From: Sphingobacterium bambusae
Lineage (GTDB): Bacteria; Bacteroidota; Bacteroidia; Sphingobacteriales; Sphingobacteriaceae
DNA: 64,000 bases
Direction of reading: 5' to 3'
NCBI RefSeq assembly: GCF_033955345.1
Contig: NZ_CP138332.1
Coordinates: 3,410,001-3,474,000 of the forward strand
Shown: in pieces, positions 1 to 8,454 of the stretch
How the letters are laid out: each line of letters starts with the position of its first letter
Position numbering within the stretch: position 1 is the stretch's first letter
Notes under the pieces: model-generated
What the model saw: only the letters and a program-made list of their open reading frames with translations
What the model was told of the DNA's origin: nothing
Database searches by the model: none
Translations under genes and position numbers: made by a program

Positions 1-1
1 C

Positions 2-1264
2 ATCACGGTGGTGCCCGAGATCGAAACACCAGGGCATGCCCGTGCCTCGATCAAGGCGATGGAAGCGCGCTACCAGAGTTTCTTGGCAAAAGGAGACAGG
101 AAAGAGGCCGAGAAGTATCTATTGCACGATTTTGAAGATCAATCCGTATACAGCTCGGCCCAATACTGGAACGACAATGTGATGAACGTGGCGCTACCTT
201 CCGTATATACTTTTATTGGCGTCGTGTTGGATGAATTTAAAAGCATGTATGCCGCAGCAGGGCTGACACTTCAGAAGGTCTCCCTAGGCGGTGATGAGGT
301 GCCTAACGGCTCTTGGGAGAAATCGCCTAAGATTAAACAATTGATGGACAGTACGGGCATGAAATCGGTGTATGAAGTCTGGCCTTACTACATTGCGAAA
401 GTAAATAAGCTTTGCCAAGAAAAAGGATTGCAGCTTGCGGGATGGGAAGAGATGGGTATGGTGAACAAGGGCAAGGGCATGGAAGTGAACCAAGAACTAG
501 CCTCGGCCAATATACAATTGGATGTGTGGAACAACCTGGTTGGCGGAGGGCAGGAAGATTTGGCTTATCGACTGGCCAACGCGGGCTACCCCACGGTTTA
601 CATCAGTGCAAACAACAATTATTTTGATATGGCGTGGGATACGAATTTTGAGGAACCCGGACTCAAATGGGCTTCTTATGCCGATCTGTATCAGTCGTAC
701 ACCTTTTTGCCAGAAAATTTCTTTGCATCCATTGGGCATAGTGTAAATGGTGCTAAATTCGAGAAAGGGCATTTTAATGCCAAGAAACGCTTAAACGAGA
801 AGGGCAAATCTAACCTTTTAGGTGTAAAAGGAGGACTATGGGCCGAAACGGTGGTGACGGGCGACCGGCTGGACTATATGGTCTTTCCGCGTTTGTTTTC
901 GCTGGCCGAACGTGCCTGGGCGCAGCGGAAAGCTTATGAAGATGATGCCAAATTTGATGTCAATACGTTTAACAAGGACTATAGTGAGTTTTTGAACAAG
1001 GTTAGCCAAGTGGAGCTACCAAAGATAGCGAAGACGGTTAAGTTTAGGTTGCCGGCGGTAGGCGTAAAGGAAATCAATGGCAAATTACACGCTAATGTGG
1101 AGTATGCTGGATTTCCGATTTACTACAGCACAGACGGCACGGTTCCTACCCTCAGCAGCTTACGCTACAACGCACCAATCGAGCTAAAAGCAGGTCAGGT
1201 GTATAGCTTTGTGGTATTGGACGCCGATGGCCGTCAAGGAACGGTTTCCGTTATTCAGAAATAG
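2..1264 (+). CDS. beta-N-acetylhexosaminidase, GH20 (5' truncated by window edge)
   Basis: The reading frame is open from the first bases, so the N-terminus lies outside the window; at least 420 codons are present. The visible part opens with VPEIETPGHA, the GH20 barrel motif, and carries the catalytic Asp-Glu pair in GGDEVPNGSWE about 95 residues in. Further family signatures are the WEEMGM, VWNN and GGLWAE segments that build the aromatic subsite. The last ~75 residues look like the beta-sandwich that follows many bacterial chitobiase/hexosaminidase barrels (YYSTDGTVPT). GH20 enzymes remove terminal GlcNAc/GalNAc from glycans by substrate-assisted catalysis, usually in the periplasm or on the cell surface. 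The 3' end overlaps the convergent bacilliredoxin gene by 14 bp. Confidence 0.93.
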   Translation: MTVVPEIETPGHARASIKAMEARYQSFLAKGDRKEAEKYLLHDFEDQSVYSSAQYWNDNVMNVALPSVYTFIGVVLDEFKSMYAAAGLTLQKVSLGGDEVPNGSWEKSPKIKQLMDSTGMKSVYEVWPYYIAKVNKLCQEKGLQLAGWEEMGMVNKGKGMEVNQELASANIQLDVWNNLVGGGQEDLAYRLANAGYPTVYISANNNYFDMAWDTNFEEPGLKWASYADLYQSYTFLPENFFASIGHSVNGAKFEKGHFNAKKRLNEKGKSNLLGVKGGLWAETVVTGDRLDYMVFPRLFSLAERAWAQRKAYEDDAKFDVNTFNKDYSEFLNKVSQVELPKIAKTVKFRLPAVGVKEINGKLHANVEYAGFPIYYSTDGTVPTLSSLRYNAPIELKAGQVYSFVVLDADGRQGTVSVIQK

Positions 1265-1583
1265 CGGAAAGCACGTCTTTGAGCTCAATATCCTGATGTG
1301 ACGCATGGTATAAACAGGAGTCTCCCTGTAGCAGTAACAGCTGGGGAGACTCATGTCTTACCTGCCATTTTTCGGCAATATAATTGGACAGTGTCCGAAA
1401 TTGAATAAGATCTAAGTAGTACAGCGAAAGGCCTTCCGGCAGTAAATCGAAATCATATTCAACGCTTCTTTTCGCCATGCTGCTGACTGGGCAACGGGTA
1501 CTATGTTTAAAGACCAAAAAAGGTTGATTTGATGCGGCAAGTTCTTCAAGTTGCGCTTGCTCGGTTAGGGGTTTCCAGCTCAT
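1251..1583 (-). CDS. ytxJ: YtxJ-like monothiol bacilliredoxin
   Basis: A 110-residue thioredoxin-fold protein beginning MSWKPLTEQ. The single active-site cysteine sits in KHSTRCPVSSMAK, matching the TCPIS-type motif of the YtxJ/DUF2847 family, which is associated with bacillithiol redox chemistry (de-bacillithiolation of protein thiols). The frame is open a further 17 codons upstream, but the family starts close to this Met, and the extension would run into the stop of the upstream minus-strand gene. It is convergent with the GH20 gene. Bacillithiol occurs in some Bacteroidota, so the assignment is plausible; no bacillithiol synthesis genes are in the window. Confidence 0.8.
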   Translation of the reverse strand: MSWKPLTEQAQLEELAASNQPFLVFKHSTRCPVSSMAKRSVEYDFDLLPEGLSLYYLDLIQFRTLSNYIAEKWQVRHESPQLLLLQGDSCLYHASHQDIELKDVLSAISE

Positions 1584-1587
1584 GATA

Positions 1588-2304
1588 TTAAAGGGTTGAA
1601 AATTTAGAGTCCTCCATTTCCGTAAATGCGGCAACGGTGGTAAAAGAAGTACTTTTTTCTTGGCTACCCATGCTTTTGAAGGTTGTTGGTAGAAACAGTC
1701 CTCCCCCGATATCTTTGTAGCCGTTCACGTAAAATTCGTTTCCATCCTGATCCACGAGTTGCTTGATGTAGCCCGTCTCGGGGTTGAAGTATAGATCGCC
1801 TGCGAGGTTATTGTCCCGCAGTTGAAAGCTTATATACTGAAGTTTCTCCGCATTGATAATTTTGGACGCGGCCTTTCCAGCCTTATCTATCAAGGTTGGT
1901 AGAAAAATAAAACTGGCATCTTTCTTAAATTGTTCATTAATCTTTGCGAAGGCATCATCGACTTCGCTCGACCCGCTTTTGCTTTCCACACCGTTGCTGG
2001 AAAACTTCATGATCTTTTGCGTTTTGAAATTAAAGATGGCGATGATATTGTCACCATCGCTCAATCGACCTTCAAAGCGCACCTGTCCTGATCGTTTGTT
2101 GATCAGAAATTTTCTGCCGCTCTGCACATATTTGGATTCGTTGCCACTAGCCACGAATAAAATGTAATTGGTGTTATCCCATTTGGTCTTGCCGCCAATG
2201 CCTTTCCATAAGATAGAAACAGATTCTTGGCTAGCCTGTGCCTTAACCTGTCCTGCCGTCAAAGCGAGGAGACCAATAATTGCCGCCATTAAATATGTTC
2301 TCAT
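1588..2304 (-). CDS. exported LolA-like/outer-membrane-lipoprotein-sorting-type protein
   Basis: About 238 residues starting MRTYLMAAIIGLLALTAG, a clear signal peptide ending near VKAQA. The frame is open 61 codons further upstream but that part is unlike a protein, reads through the small lipoprotein gene in another frame, and lacks a sensible leader, so the Met at 2304 is chosen. The mature part is rich in alternating beta strands (GGKTKWDNTNYILFVASG, YISFQLRDNNLAGDLYFNPE) and resembles the LolA/LolB-type open barrel seen in many uncharacterised Bacteroidota proteins. A role in carrying lipids or lipoproteins is an inference from fold only. It ends 4 bp before the ytxJ start and is probably cotranscribed with it. 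Confidence 0.6.
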   Translation of the reverse strand: MRTYLMAAIIGLLALTAGQVKAQASQESVSILWKGIGGKTKWDNTNYILFVASGNESKYVQSGRKFLINKRSGQVRFEGRLSDGDNIIAIFNFKTQKIMKFSSNGVESKSGSSEVDDAFAKINEQFKKDASFIFLPTLIDKAGKAASKIINAEKLQYISFQLRDNNLAGDLYFNPETGYIKQLVDQDGNEFYVNGYKDIGGGLFLPTTFKSMGSQEKSTSFTTVAAFTEMEDSKFSTL

Positions 2305-2383
2305 AGTTTTATGCTGATTTAAAAAGAAACAGCGTGCTCTGTTTTGCTGATGTGCGAAACAGAGCACGCTATGGAGAAACAGA

Positions 2384-2512
2384 TTATTTCGTTCTGCTTT
2401 TTTTCTTGGGGTAAGTGCTATATGCTGCACATTGTTTTTGTGAAGAACAAGCTGTAAAAAAAATAGATCCCAAGAAAAGGGTTCCAATGAAGAGGATGAA
2501 ATAACGTTTCAT
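2384..2512 (-). CDS. small lipoprotein, 42 residues
   Basis: A short ORF starting MKRYFILFIGTLFLGSIFF with a lipobox-like TAC|SS; the predicted mature peptide is only about 22 residues and ends in a basic run (YPKKKSRTK). It begins 17 bp after the ribH stop and ends 79 bp before the next gene start on the same strand, so it looks like a minor member of the ribH transcript. Small lipoproteins of this kind, with a Cys, a Tyr and a Lys-rich tail, are common and mostly uncharacterised in Bacteroidota. The long ORF that covers it in another frame has no supporting features here. Confidence 0.6.
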   Translation of the reverse strand: MKRYFILFIGTLFLGSIFFTACSSQKQCAAYSTYPKKKSRTK

Positions 2513-2529
2513 AGTGCTGATATTTGTGG

Positions 2530-3027
2530 TTAAACTGCTGGAAACCGCTGGCTAACAAGAGCCATCTGAATGGCCGTGATGGCCGCTTCTTCGCCTTTAT
2601 TACCGTGTATTCCTCCAGAGCGATCCAGCGCCTGTTGTAAGTTGTCTGTCGTTAATACGCCGAAAATGACCGGTTTATTGTATTTGATGGCAACATTTGC
2701 AACGCCATTGGCCACCGCATCACAGATAAAGTCGAAATGTCTCGTCTCCCCTTGTATAACACAGCCTAGGCAGATCACTCCGTCAAAGGAGCTGTCACGT
2801 AACACGATATCCGCTCCCGACACTAACTCGTAGCTACCCGGCACCCGTACCACCTCAATATTGTTTTCTTGTGTACCATGTTTCAGTAGTCCCGTTACGG
2901 CACCGTCCAATAATGCTCCGGTAACTTGGGCATTCCATTGCGCAACCACAATGGCAAATTTTAACCCCTCTGCGTTTCCTACTTCTAAATGTGAAAAGTC
3001 GGAAAGATTTTTCAAGCTGCTTGACAT
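2530..3027 (-). CDS. ribH: 6,7-dimethyl-8-ribityllumazine synthase
   Basis: A 165-residue protein, the normal length for lumazine synthase, which condenses 5-amino-6-ribitylaminouracil with 3,4-dihydroxy-2-butanone 4-phosphate in riboflavin synthesis. Family signatures are visible in order: FAIVVAQWNAQVTGALLDGA (substrate pocket), VRVPGSYELV, CLGCVIQGETRHFDFI with the catalytic His, and KPVIFGVLTTDN near the C-terminus. No other rib genes are adjacent. Upstream on the same strand a terminator separates it from the TPR gene. Confidence 0.95.
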   Translation of the reverse strand: MSSSLKNLSDFSHLEVGNAEGLKFAIVVAQWNAQVTGALLDGAVTGLLKHGTQENNIEVVRVPGSYELVSGADIVLRDSSFDGVICLGCVIQGETRHFDFICDAVANGVANVAIKYNKPVIFGVLTTDNLQQALDRSGGIHGNKGEEAAITAIQMALVSQRFPAV

Positions 3028-3040
3028 GGGGGCAAAGATA

Positions 3041-3076
3041 AATAAAAAAGGCTGCTTTATAAAATAAGCAGCCTTT
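3041..3076 (-). terminator. intrinsic terminator downstream of the TPR gene
   Basis: A 12-bp stem (arms 3047-3058 and 3065-3076, built on AAGGCTGCTT) followed on the minus strand by a T-rich tract. It lies between the TPR gene stop and the ribH start, and separates the two transcription units. Confidence 0.75.
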
Positions 3077-3099
3077 CGTATCTTTTTGGGTCTTAACGA

Positions 3100-3768
3100 C
3101 TATTGCTTCGCTTGTACGCGTGCCAATGGTCCATCGATCATATTTGCCTCTGGGCTTTCAGGATAGTCTGATTTAATAGACTGGTAGGCTTGTTCGGCAT
3201 TTTTGAAGTCTTCCAATGCTTCATACACCAATCCTAGTTTTTTCAAGAATAACGGTGTTGTGTAGGAGTTTTTGCTCTTGTCAGCTGCTTTCTTATAATA
3301 ATCGGCTGCCGATTTATAATCTTTCGACTCGGAATAGGCATCTCCAATTAAGCCGGTAACTAAAGGATCTAATACTTCACTTCCTGTGTCGGAATATTTT
3401 TGCAAATATTTGATTGCCTCTTGGAAATTGCCTTGACGAAGGTATAGACCACCTAAATACGCGTTAGCAATGTTTGCAGACTTCGTGTTTGAATATTCGT
3501 CAGCTATTTCTTTGAAGCCCAAGAACGATCCGTCGCCGTTTATTGCTTTTGCTTGCAAGGAATCGATCATTGCATATTCCTCGGCCTTATAGATTTCATT
3601 TGCAGCTTTCTCTGCTCGTGGAGCTAAATATAATTTTTGATAACCCAAATACAACAATATCAAAACGATGATACCGCCAACAATAAAGGTTATGCTTTTT
3701 TGATTGTCCTGAAAAAATGAACCTGATGACTTTTTAGGTTCTGTTGGATTTACATTTGTGTTTGACAT
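3100..3768 (-). CDS. membrane-anchored tetratricopeptide repeat protein
   Basis: 222 residues. A short cytoplasmic N-terminus is followed by one membrane segment at about residues 25-45 (ITFIVGGIIVLILLYLGY), then a helical periplasmic part with TPR units (NAYLGGLYLRQGNFQEAIKY, LGLVYEALEDFKNAEQAY). The layout is that of YfgM-like proteins (one TM helix plus periplasmic TPRs), which in other bacteria act near the Sec translocon and periplasmic chaperones; that role is inference here. It stands alone between a terminator and the nucleotide-sugar dehydratase gene. Confidence 0.75.
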   Translation of the reverse strand: MSNTNVNPTEPKKSSGSFFQDNQKSITFIVGGIIVLILLYLGYQKLYLAPRAEKAANEIYKAEEYAMIDSLQAKAINGDGSFLGFKEIADEYSNTKSANIANAYLGGLYLRQGNFQEAIKYLQKYSDTGSEVLDPLVTGLIGDAYSESKDYKSAADYYKKAADKSKNSYTTPLFLKKLGLVYEALEDFKNAEQAYQSIKSDYPESPEANMIDGPLARVQAKQ

Positions 3769-3855
3769 CTGTTAGTATCGTATAATAAATATGGAACGCA
3801 AAATTACACTTTTAAAAGTTTATTGCAAGTATTAATAAAAAATCTCGGCTTTATA

Positions 3856-5778
3856 TCAGTTAGTTGGGCTTGAAATTATTTTGTCCAGCTGTTCATAAAC
3901 AGAGTTTTGACTTTTAAACTCCGGTACGATTGTCTTCATCTGCCTTACCACTTCCATATTGTCATTGGTTTTTGTGCGGCCGAACAATGCTTTTATCTGC
4001 GTATCAACGAAGTCAAAATTGTTCTCACGAACTTTTGCTATCATTATTTTTTGATGGTGGGTAGGGAGTGTGTTTTCGAGGTCATTCAACAGTTCTTCAT
4101 AGAGCTTCTCTCCTGGACGAAGACCGGTAAATTTGATGTCGATATCGGTATAGGGCGTGAAACCGGAAAGCTTGATCATTTTTTCCGCTAGATCTACAAT
4201 TTTTACTGATTTACCCATGTCAAATACAAATATTTCGCCGCCGTTGCCCATGCATCCAGCTTCTATAACCAATTGGCAGGCTTCTGGAATGGTCATGAAA
4301 TAGCGGGTAATCTCGGGATGTGTTACGGTCAATGGCCCACCTTTTTCAATTTGTTCCTTAAAGCGTGGTATCACCGAACCATTTGATCCCAATACATTGC
4401 CGAAACGGGTCGTGATGAACCTCGTTTTTATATCGTTGTTCTGTGCAATGATGCGATTGTTCAGCGATTGTACATACATTTCAGCGATTCTTTTGGTTGC
4501 TCCCATCACATTGGTTGGGTTGACAGCCTTATCTGTAGAAACGAACACAAATTTGGATACTTGATATTCTACCGCTAGATTGGCCAGTGTAAACGTGCCT
4601 AGTACATTGGTGCGCACACCTTCTATCGGATGGTTTTCCATCATCGGGACGTGTTTGTATGCCGCGGCATGGTATACATATTGCGGCTTGAACGTCTCAA
4701 AAAGGGTACGCATGCGCTCTTCATTTTTGACGTCTGCGATAAATGATTGGTAGGATTGGTTCTTAAAACGTTCCTGAAGATCAAGATGCAAATTGTGCAG
4801 CGGCGATTCGGCCTGATCGCAAAGAATGATCAGTTGCGGGTTGAAGAGTCCCAGCTGCTTGGCAATTTCGCTACCAATGGAGCCAGCGGCACCAGTTACT
4901 AAAATGCGCTTTCCGGCCACTTGATCACGTATGTTATCATGCGATAGGATGATAGGGGCACGCTCCAAAAGATCCTCGATCTTGATTTTCTTGATTTGGT
5001 TTGGCGACAGCGTGCCATTGATGATTTCGCTCACTGGTGGCAGCGTAAGCACGTTTACATTATGTTCCAAACAAATATCTGTAACGGCATCCTTTTTCTC
5101 CGGATCAACTTTATGGGAGGCGAAGATGAGCTCGTCAATGCCCAACTTTTGAATCAAGCGATCAAGATCGGCAGACTTGAATATTTTTACGCCGTCGATG
5201 TATTTGTCGATCTTGCTTTCGTTGTCATCGATATAGGCAACGATAAACTTATTGGACTTAAGATCGTGATCAAACGTACGTTTTACAGCGATCCCCAGAT
5301 CGCCAGCACCATAAACCACGACATTTTTCTTTTCGGTGGATTTAGTTTTGTTGTACTGGAAAACGATCTTGATCAGTGTACGATAGGTGGTGAGCCCAGT
5401 AAAAGCAAAAAGGCTGTAAATGATAATAATATTCGTCGGTAACAGCGAAGGGATATGCAATGCGATTAGCGTTAGCTTGATCGCAAAGAGAATAATGATG
5501 TTGAACAGCAGCGTGGATAGTATACGGATGGAGTCCACGGCACTGGTGTAACGCACAATGCCTGAATACAGCTTGAAGACAAGAAAAGAGAGGGACGTTG
5601 TCGCTAAGCAATAGATGATTTCTACAGCAAATTCATACCGAGCGTAGGCATGCAGGTTAAACGAATAGTACAGCGCATACGCAAATATAAATGCGATGGC
5701 AGCGATCGACAGGTCGAAAAGAAATATTGTCCACCTAGGGACAATGCCAATTTGATTGAAAATAGGTAATTTTTGCAT
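3856..5778 (-). CDS. membrane nucleotide-diphosphate-sugar epimerase/dehydratase (FlaA1/PglF/WbpM/CapD type)
   Basis: About 640 residues from MQKLPIFNQIG; the frame is open 20 codons further upstream but homologues start near this Met. Four hydrophobic segments occupy roughly residues 20-150. A first Rossmann motif (VVYGAGDLGIAVK) at ~155 is followed by the catalytic SDR domain with VTGAAGSIGSEI at ~290. The triad region reads STDKAVNPTNVMGATKR: Ser, then Met-X3-Lys instead of Tyr-X3-Lys, the variant typical of long WbpM/PglF enzymes. These catalyse C4,C6-dehydration of UDP-GlcNAc at the membrane for O-antigen, capsule or glycoprotein sugars. No glycan cluster surrounds it, so the end product is unknown. 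Confidence 0.92.
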   Translation of the reverse strand: MQKLPIFNQIGIVPRWTIFLFDLSIAAIAFIFAYALYYSFNLHAYARYEFAVEIIYCLATTSLSFLVFKLYSGIVRYTSAVDSIRILSTLLFNIIILFAIKLTLIALHIPSLLPTNIIIIYSLFAFTGLTTYRTLIKIVFQYNKTKSTEKKNVVVYGAGDLGIAVKRTFDHDLKSNKFIVAYIDDNESKIDKYIDGVKIFKSADLDRLIQKLGIDELIFASHKVDPEKKDAVTDICLEHNVNVLTLPPVSEIINGTLSPNQIKKIKIEDLLERAPIILSHDNIRDQVAGKRILVTGAAGSIGSEIAKQLGLFNPQLIILCDQAESPLHNLHLDLQERFKNQSYQSFIADVKNEERMRTLFETFKPQYVYHAAAYKHVPMMENHPIEGVRTNVLGTFTLANLAVEYQVSKFVFVSTDKAVNPTNVMGATKRIAEMYVQSLNNRIIAQNNDIKTRFITTRFGNVLGSNGSVIPRFKEQIEKGGPLTVTHPEITRYFMTIPEACQLVIEAGCMGNGGEIFVFDMGKSVKIVDLAEKMIKLSGFTPYTDIDIKFTGLRPGEKLYEELLNDLENTLPTHHQKIMIAKVRENNFDFVDTQIKALFGRTKTNDNMEVVRQMKTIVPEFKSQNSVYEQLDKIISSPTN

Positions 5779-5896
5779 TAACACGATGTTACACCTAGGT
5801 AAAAGTAGAAAAAAAAAAGGATTTAATATTCTTTGCACTTGAATATCAATAATAATTATTTAATTTCACTGGTTAAAAAAGGAAGAGATCGATCCT

Positions 5897-7108
5897 ATGA
5901 ATGATATGTCAAAAATAGCCCATAAAGCCATTTTTCAAACGCAGGAAGCGTTAGCGCAGGTTGGTAAGAGCCGGAATTCCTTGAAGATAGGAGTTCCTAA
6001 AGAGATTTCATTTCAAGAAAAAAGAATTCCTTTGACTCCACTATCGGTAGCGTTGTTGGTCGAATATGGGCATGAGGTAGTCATCGAGGCAGGCGCAGGC
6101 GATGCTTCAAACTTTTTAGATCAACATTACAGCGAGCAGGGCGCGCGTATTAGTCATGATAGAAACGAAATTTTTCAAAGTGACATTATTATAAAAATTG
6201 CAAGCCCCACGCTGGAAGAGGTTGGCATGATGCGTAATAAGCAGGTGCTGATGTCTTCCCACCAACCTTCGTTAATGGATCTTCAGGTCTTGAAGGCCTT
6301 GATAAGAAAGCAGATCACAGCACTTTCCTATGAATACCTGAAGGATGAGGGCGGGCACTTGACCGTCGTTCGAGCGATGAGTGAAATTGTTGGAGCTACG
6401 TCGGTCTTGATTGCGGCGGAGTATCTCAGCAATATATTTGATGGAAAGGGGCTGATGTTGGGCGGTATTACCGGTGTTCCTCCGACAGAAATGGTTATTA
6501 TAGGTGCCGGAACGGTGGGTGAATATGCTGCCCGGACGGCTATCGCCTTGGGTGCACAGGTGAAGGTGTTTGATAGTTCGGTATACCGGCTACGGCGTTT
6601 GCAGAATAATGTAGGCAGCCGCGTCTTTACTTCTGTGATTCAGCCAATCGTTTTGAACAAGGCCGTTCGCTCCTGTGATGTGGTGATTGGTGCTGTGCGT
6701 GCCAGCAATGGACGTTCTCCCTGTATCATCTCTGAAGATACGGTATCCAAGATGAAGCCAAACTCTGTGTTGATCGATGTGAGCATCGACCAAGGGGGCT
6801 GTTTTGAGACATCGGAGGTCACTAATCATGATAAGCCGGTCTTTCGCAAGTACGATGTGATCCACTATTGTGTGCCTAATATCGCGTCGCGCGTAGCGCG
6901 TACTGCTACCTATGCATTGACGAATATTTTTACGCCCCTGCTGCTGCAGATTGGTGAGAGCGGAGGCATGAACAACATGATCTGGTCGGATAAATGCATT
7001 CGCAGTGCCATTTATCTTTACCAAGGGATGTTGACCAATAAAGATATTGCCGATAAATTTAACCTGACGTCCAAGGATTTGGACCTCCTCATTGTTGCTA
7101 ACCAATAA
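5897..7108 (+). CDS. ald: alanine dehydrogenase
   Basis: 403 residues. After a ~30-residue N-terminal extension comes the family motif KIGVPKEISFQEKRIPLTP, followed by VIEAGAGDASNFLD. A dinucleotide-binding motif VIIGAGTVGEYAARTA lies at ~200, and DVSIDQGGCFETSE in the C-terminal half is characteristic of the alanine dehydrogenase/transhydrogenase PntA family. It should interconvert L-alanine and pyruvate with NAD(H). The partner PntB is not adjacent, which favours Ald over transhydrogenase. It heads an apparent three-gene operon (3 bp to the esterase, then an ATGA overlap to the TlpA gene). Confidence 0.88.
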   Translation: MNDMSKIAHKAIFQTQEALAQVGKSRNSLKIGVPKEISFQEKRIPLTPLSVALLVEYGHEVVIEAGAGDASNFLDQHYSEQGARISHDRNEIFQSDIIIKIASPTLEEVGMMRNKQVLMSSHQPSLMDLQVLKALIRKQITALSYEYLKDEGGHLTVVRAMSEIVGATSVLIAAEYLSNIFDGKGLMLGGITGVPPTEMVIIGAGTVGEYAARTAIALGAQVKVFDSSVYRLRRLQNNVGSRVFTSVIQPIVLNKAVRSCDVVIGAVRASNGRSPCIISEDTVSKMKPNSVLIDVSIDQGGCFETSEVTNHDKPVFRKYDVIHYCVPNIASRVARTATYALTNIFTPLLLQIGESGGMNNMIWSDKCIRSAIYLYQGMLTNKDIADKFNLTSKDLDLLIVANQ

Positions 7109-7111
7109 ACT

Positions 7112-7954
7112 ATGAAATTTACTTATGCTTTTTTCATGACGGTATTGCTGAACTACTATACCTTGGCGCAAGAAAAAGTAGCGCTTTATGAGACTATTCC
7201 AAATGCTACGAAATCCAAGGAACAGCTCGGGGATGAAAATATTCCCGTTTTGTATCGTTATGAGATAATGGGTGCTAAGCAGGCTGTGCTGATTATTCCC
7301 GGAGGAGGTTACGGACATGTGGCGATCAACCATGAAGGTCACGAAGTGGCCAAAGAATGTAATAAACATGGACTTAGTGCTTTTGTACTTTACTATCGAC
7401 TGCCCAAGGATGAAACGATGAAAGTACGTAAGATTGGTCCGCTGCAAGACGCACAACGAGCGATGCAATTTATACGCGAGCAGTATGCTTTTGATCGTGT
7501 TGGTGTCATTGGATTTTCGGCGGGTGGACATCTTGCGGCCACGCTGTCCAACCATTTTGATGAAGCAAAAATCGAAAATCCGAAACACAGCAATCTAGGT
7601 CCCGACTTTTCGGTGTTGGTGTATCCGGTTATATCTATGCGAGACGGCGTCACCCATCAGGGATCCAAGAAGAATCTGATCGGGGAGCAGGCCGAGGAAT
7701 CTGACGTGCACTACTATTCTTTGGATGAGCAGGTGACGAAAAATACACCGCCTACCTTCTTGGTACATGCCCATGATGATCAGGCTGTGGTGATCGAAAA
7801 CGCTACACGTTATAAAGCTGCGCTTGATAAAGTTGCTGTGCCGAATATGTTGTTTGAGTACCAAAGGGGAGGCCACGGTTTCGGACTGATCAACAAGACG
7901 GATGAACGCAAATGGTCTGATCGTATGTTTGCTTGGCTAAAAGACTTAAAATGA
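7112..7954 (+). CDS. exported alpha/beta-hydrolase (BD-FAE/acetyl esterase-like)
   Basis: 280 residues with a signal peptide ending near TLAQ. The oxyanion loop is PGGGYGHV, the nucleophile elbow is GFSAGGH, the acid is in VHAHDDQAV and the base in QRGGHGFGL, giving a complete Ser-Asp-His triad in the order of acetylxylan/feruloyl esterase-like hydrolases. Such enzymes deacylate polysaccharides or small esters in the periplasm; the substrate cannot be read from the sequence. It starts 3 bp after ald and its stop overlaps the next start (ATGA), so the three genes are probably cotranscribed. Confidence 0.85.
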   Translation: MKFTYAFFMTVLLNYYTLAQEKVALYETIPNATKSKEQLGDENIPVLYRYEIMGAKQAVLIIPGGGYGHVAINHEGHEVAKECNKHGLSAFVLYYRLPKDETMKVRKIGPLQDAQRAMQFIREQYAFDRVGVIGFSAGGHLAATLSNHFDEAKIENPKHSNLGPDFSVLVYPVISMRDGVTHQGSKKNLIGEQAEESDVHYYSLDEQVTKNTPPTFLVHAHDDQAVVIENATRYKAALDKVAVPNMLFEYQRGGHGFGLINKTDERKWSDRMFAWLKDLK

Positions 7955-8454
7955 AAAATAGTGTATTGATCGTCCTGTTTAGCTTCAGTATGTTGCTGGG
8001 CAAGGGGCAGGAGTGGAAGGTTTTTTTGACAGAAGTGGTGCCATCGTTTAAGGTGCTCGATAAGCAAGGCAAAAGCTTGTCTATCGATTCCTTGCGGGGC
8101 AAAGTGGTGTTGATCAACTTTTTTGCGACTTGGTGCCCACCTTGTCGCCAGGAATTACCAAGGCTACAAAAAGAGGTGTGGGAACGTTGGGGACATCGGG
8201 AAGATTTTGCCGTGATGGTTTTGGCAAGGGAAGAGGGATGGGATAAACTTGATCCCTTTATTGAAAATACAGGTTACACTTTTCCTATTTTTCCAGATCT
8301 CAAACGCGACGTATTTTCCTTATTTGCCGAATCTCAGATACCAAGAAACGTGCTGCTAGACAAGGAAGGGAAAATTATTTACCAATCCATAGGCTATACG
8401 CCGGAAGAGTTTACAGCTTTTATCGAATTGATTGAAGATAGCTTGGCTCACTAA
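7951..8454 (+). CDS. TlpA-like thiol-disulfide oxidoreductase
   Basis: 167 residues starting MKNSVLIVLFSFSMLLGKGQ (signal peptide); the ATG overlaps the esterase stop by 4 bp, which decides this start over one 18 bp upstream. The thioredoxin active site is NFFATWCPPCRQELP with the CPPC typical of TlpA/ResA proteins, followed by the cis-Pro region SQIPRNVLLDKEG. Expected to act as a periplasmic disulfide reductase. Convergent with the ABC ATPase gene, overlapping it by 4 bp. Confidence 0.9.
   Translation: MKNSVLIVLFSFSMLLGKGQEWKVFLTEVVPSFKVLDKQGKSLSIDSLRGKVVLINFFATWCPPCRQELPRLQKEVWERWGHREDFAVMVLAREEGWDKLDPFIENTGYTFPIFPDLKRDVFSLFAESQIPRNVLLDKEGKIIYQSIGYTPEEFTAFIELIEDSLAH

Noticed and set aside
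6590..7588. 332-codon minus-strand ORF opposite ald and the esterase
   Set aside because: Antisense shadow; both plus-strand genes have full catalytic motifs.
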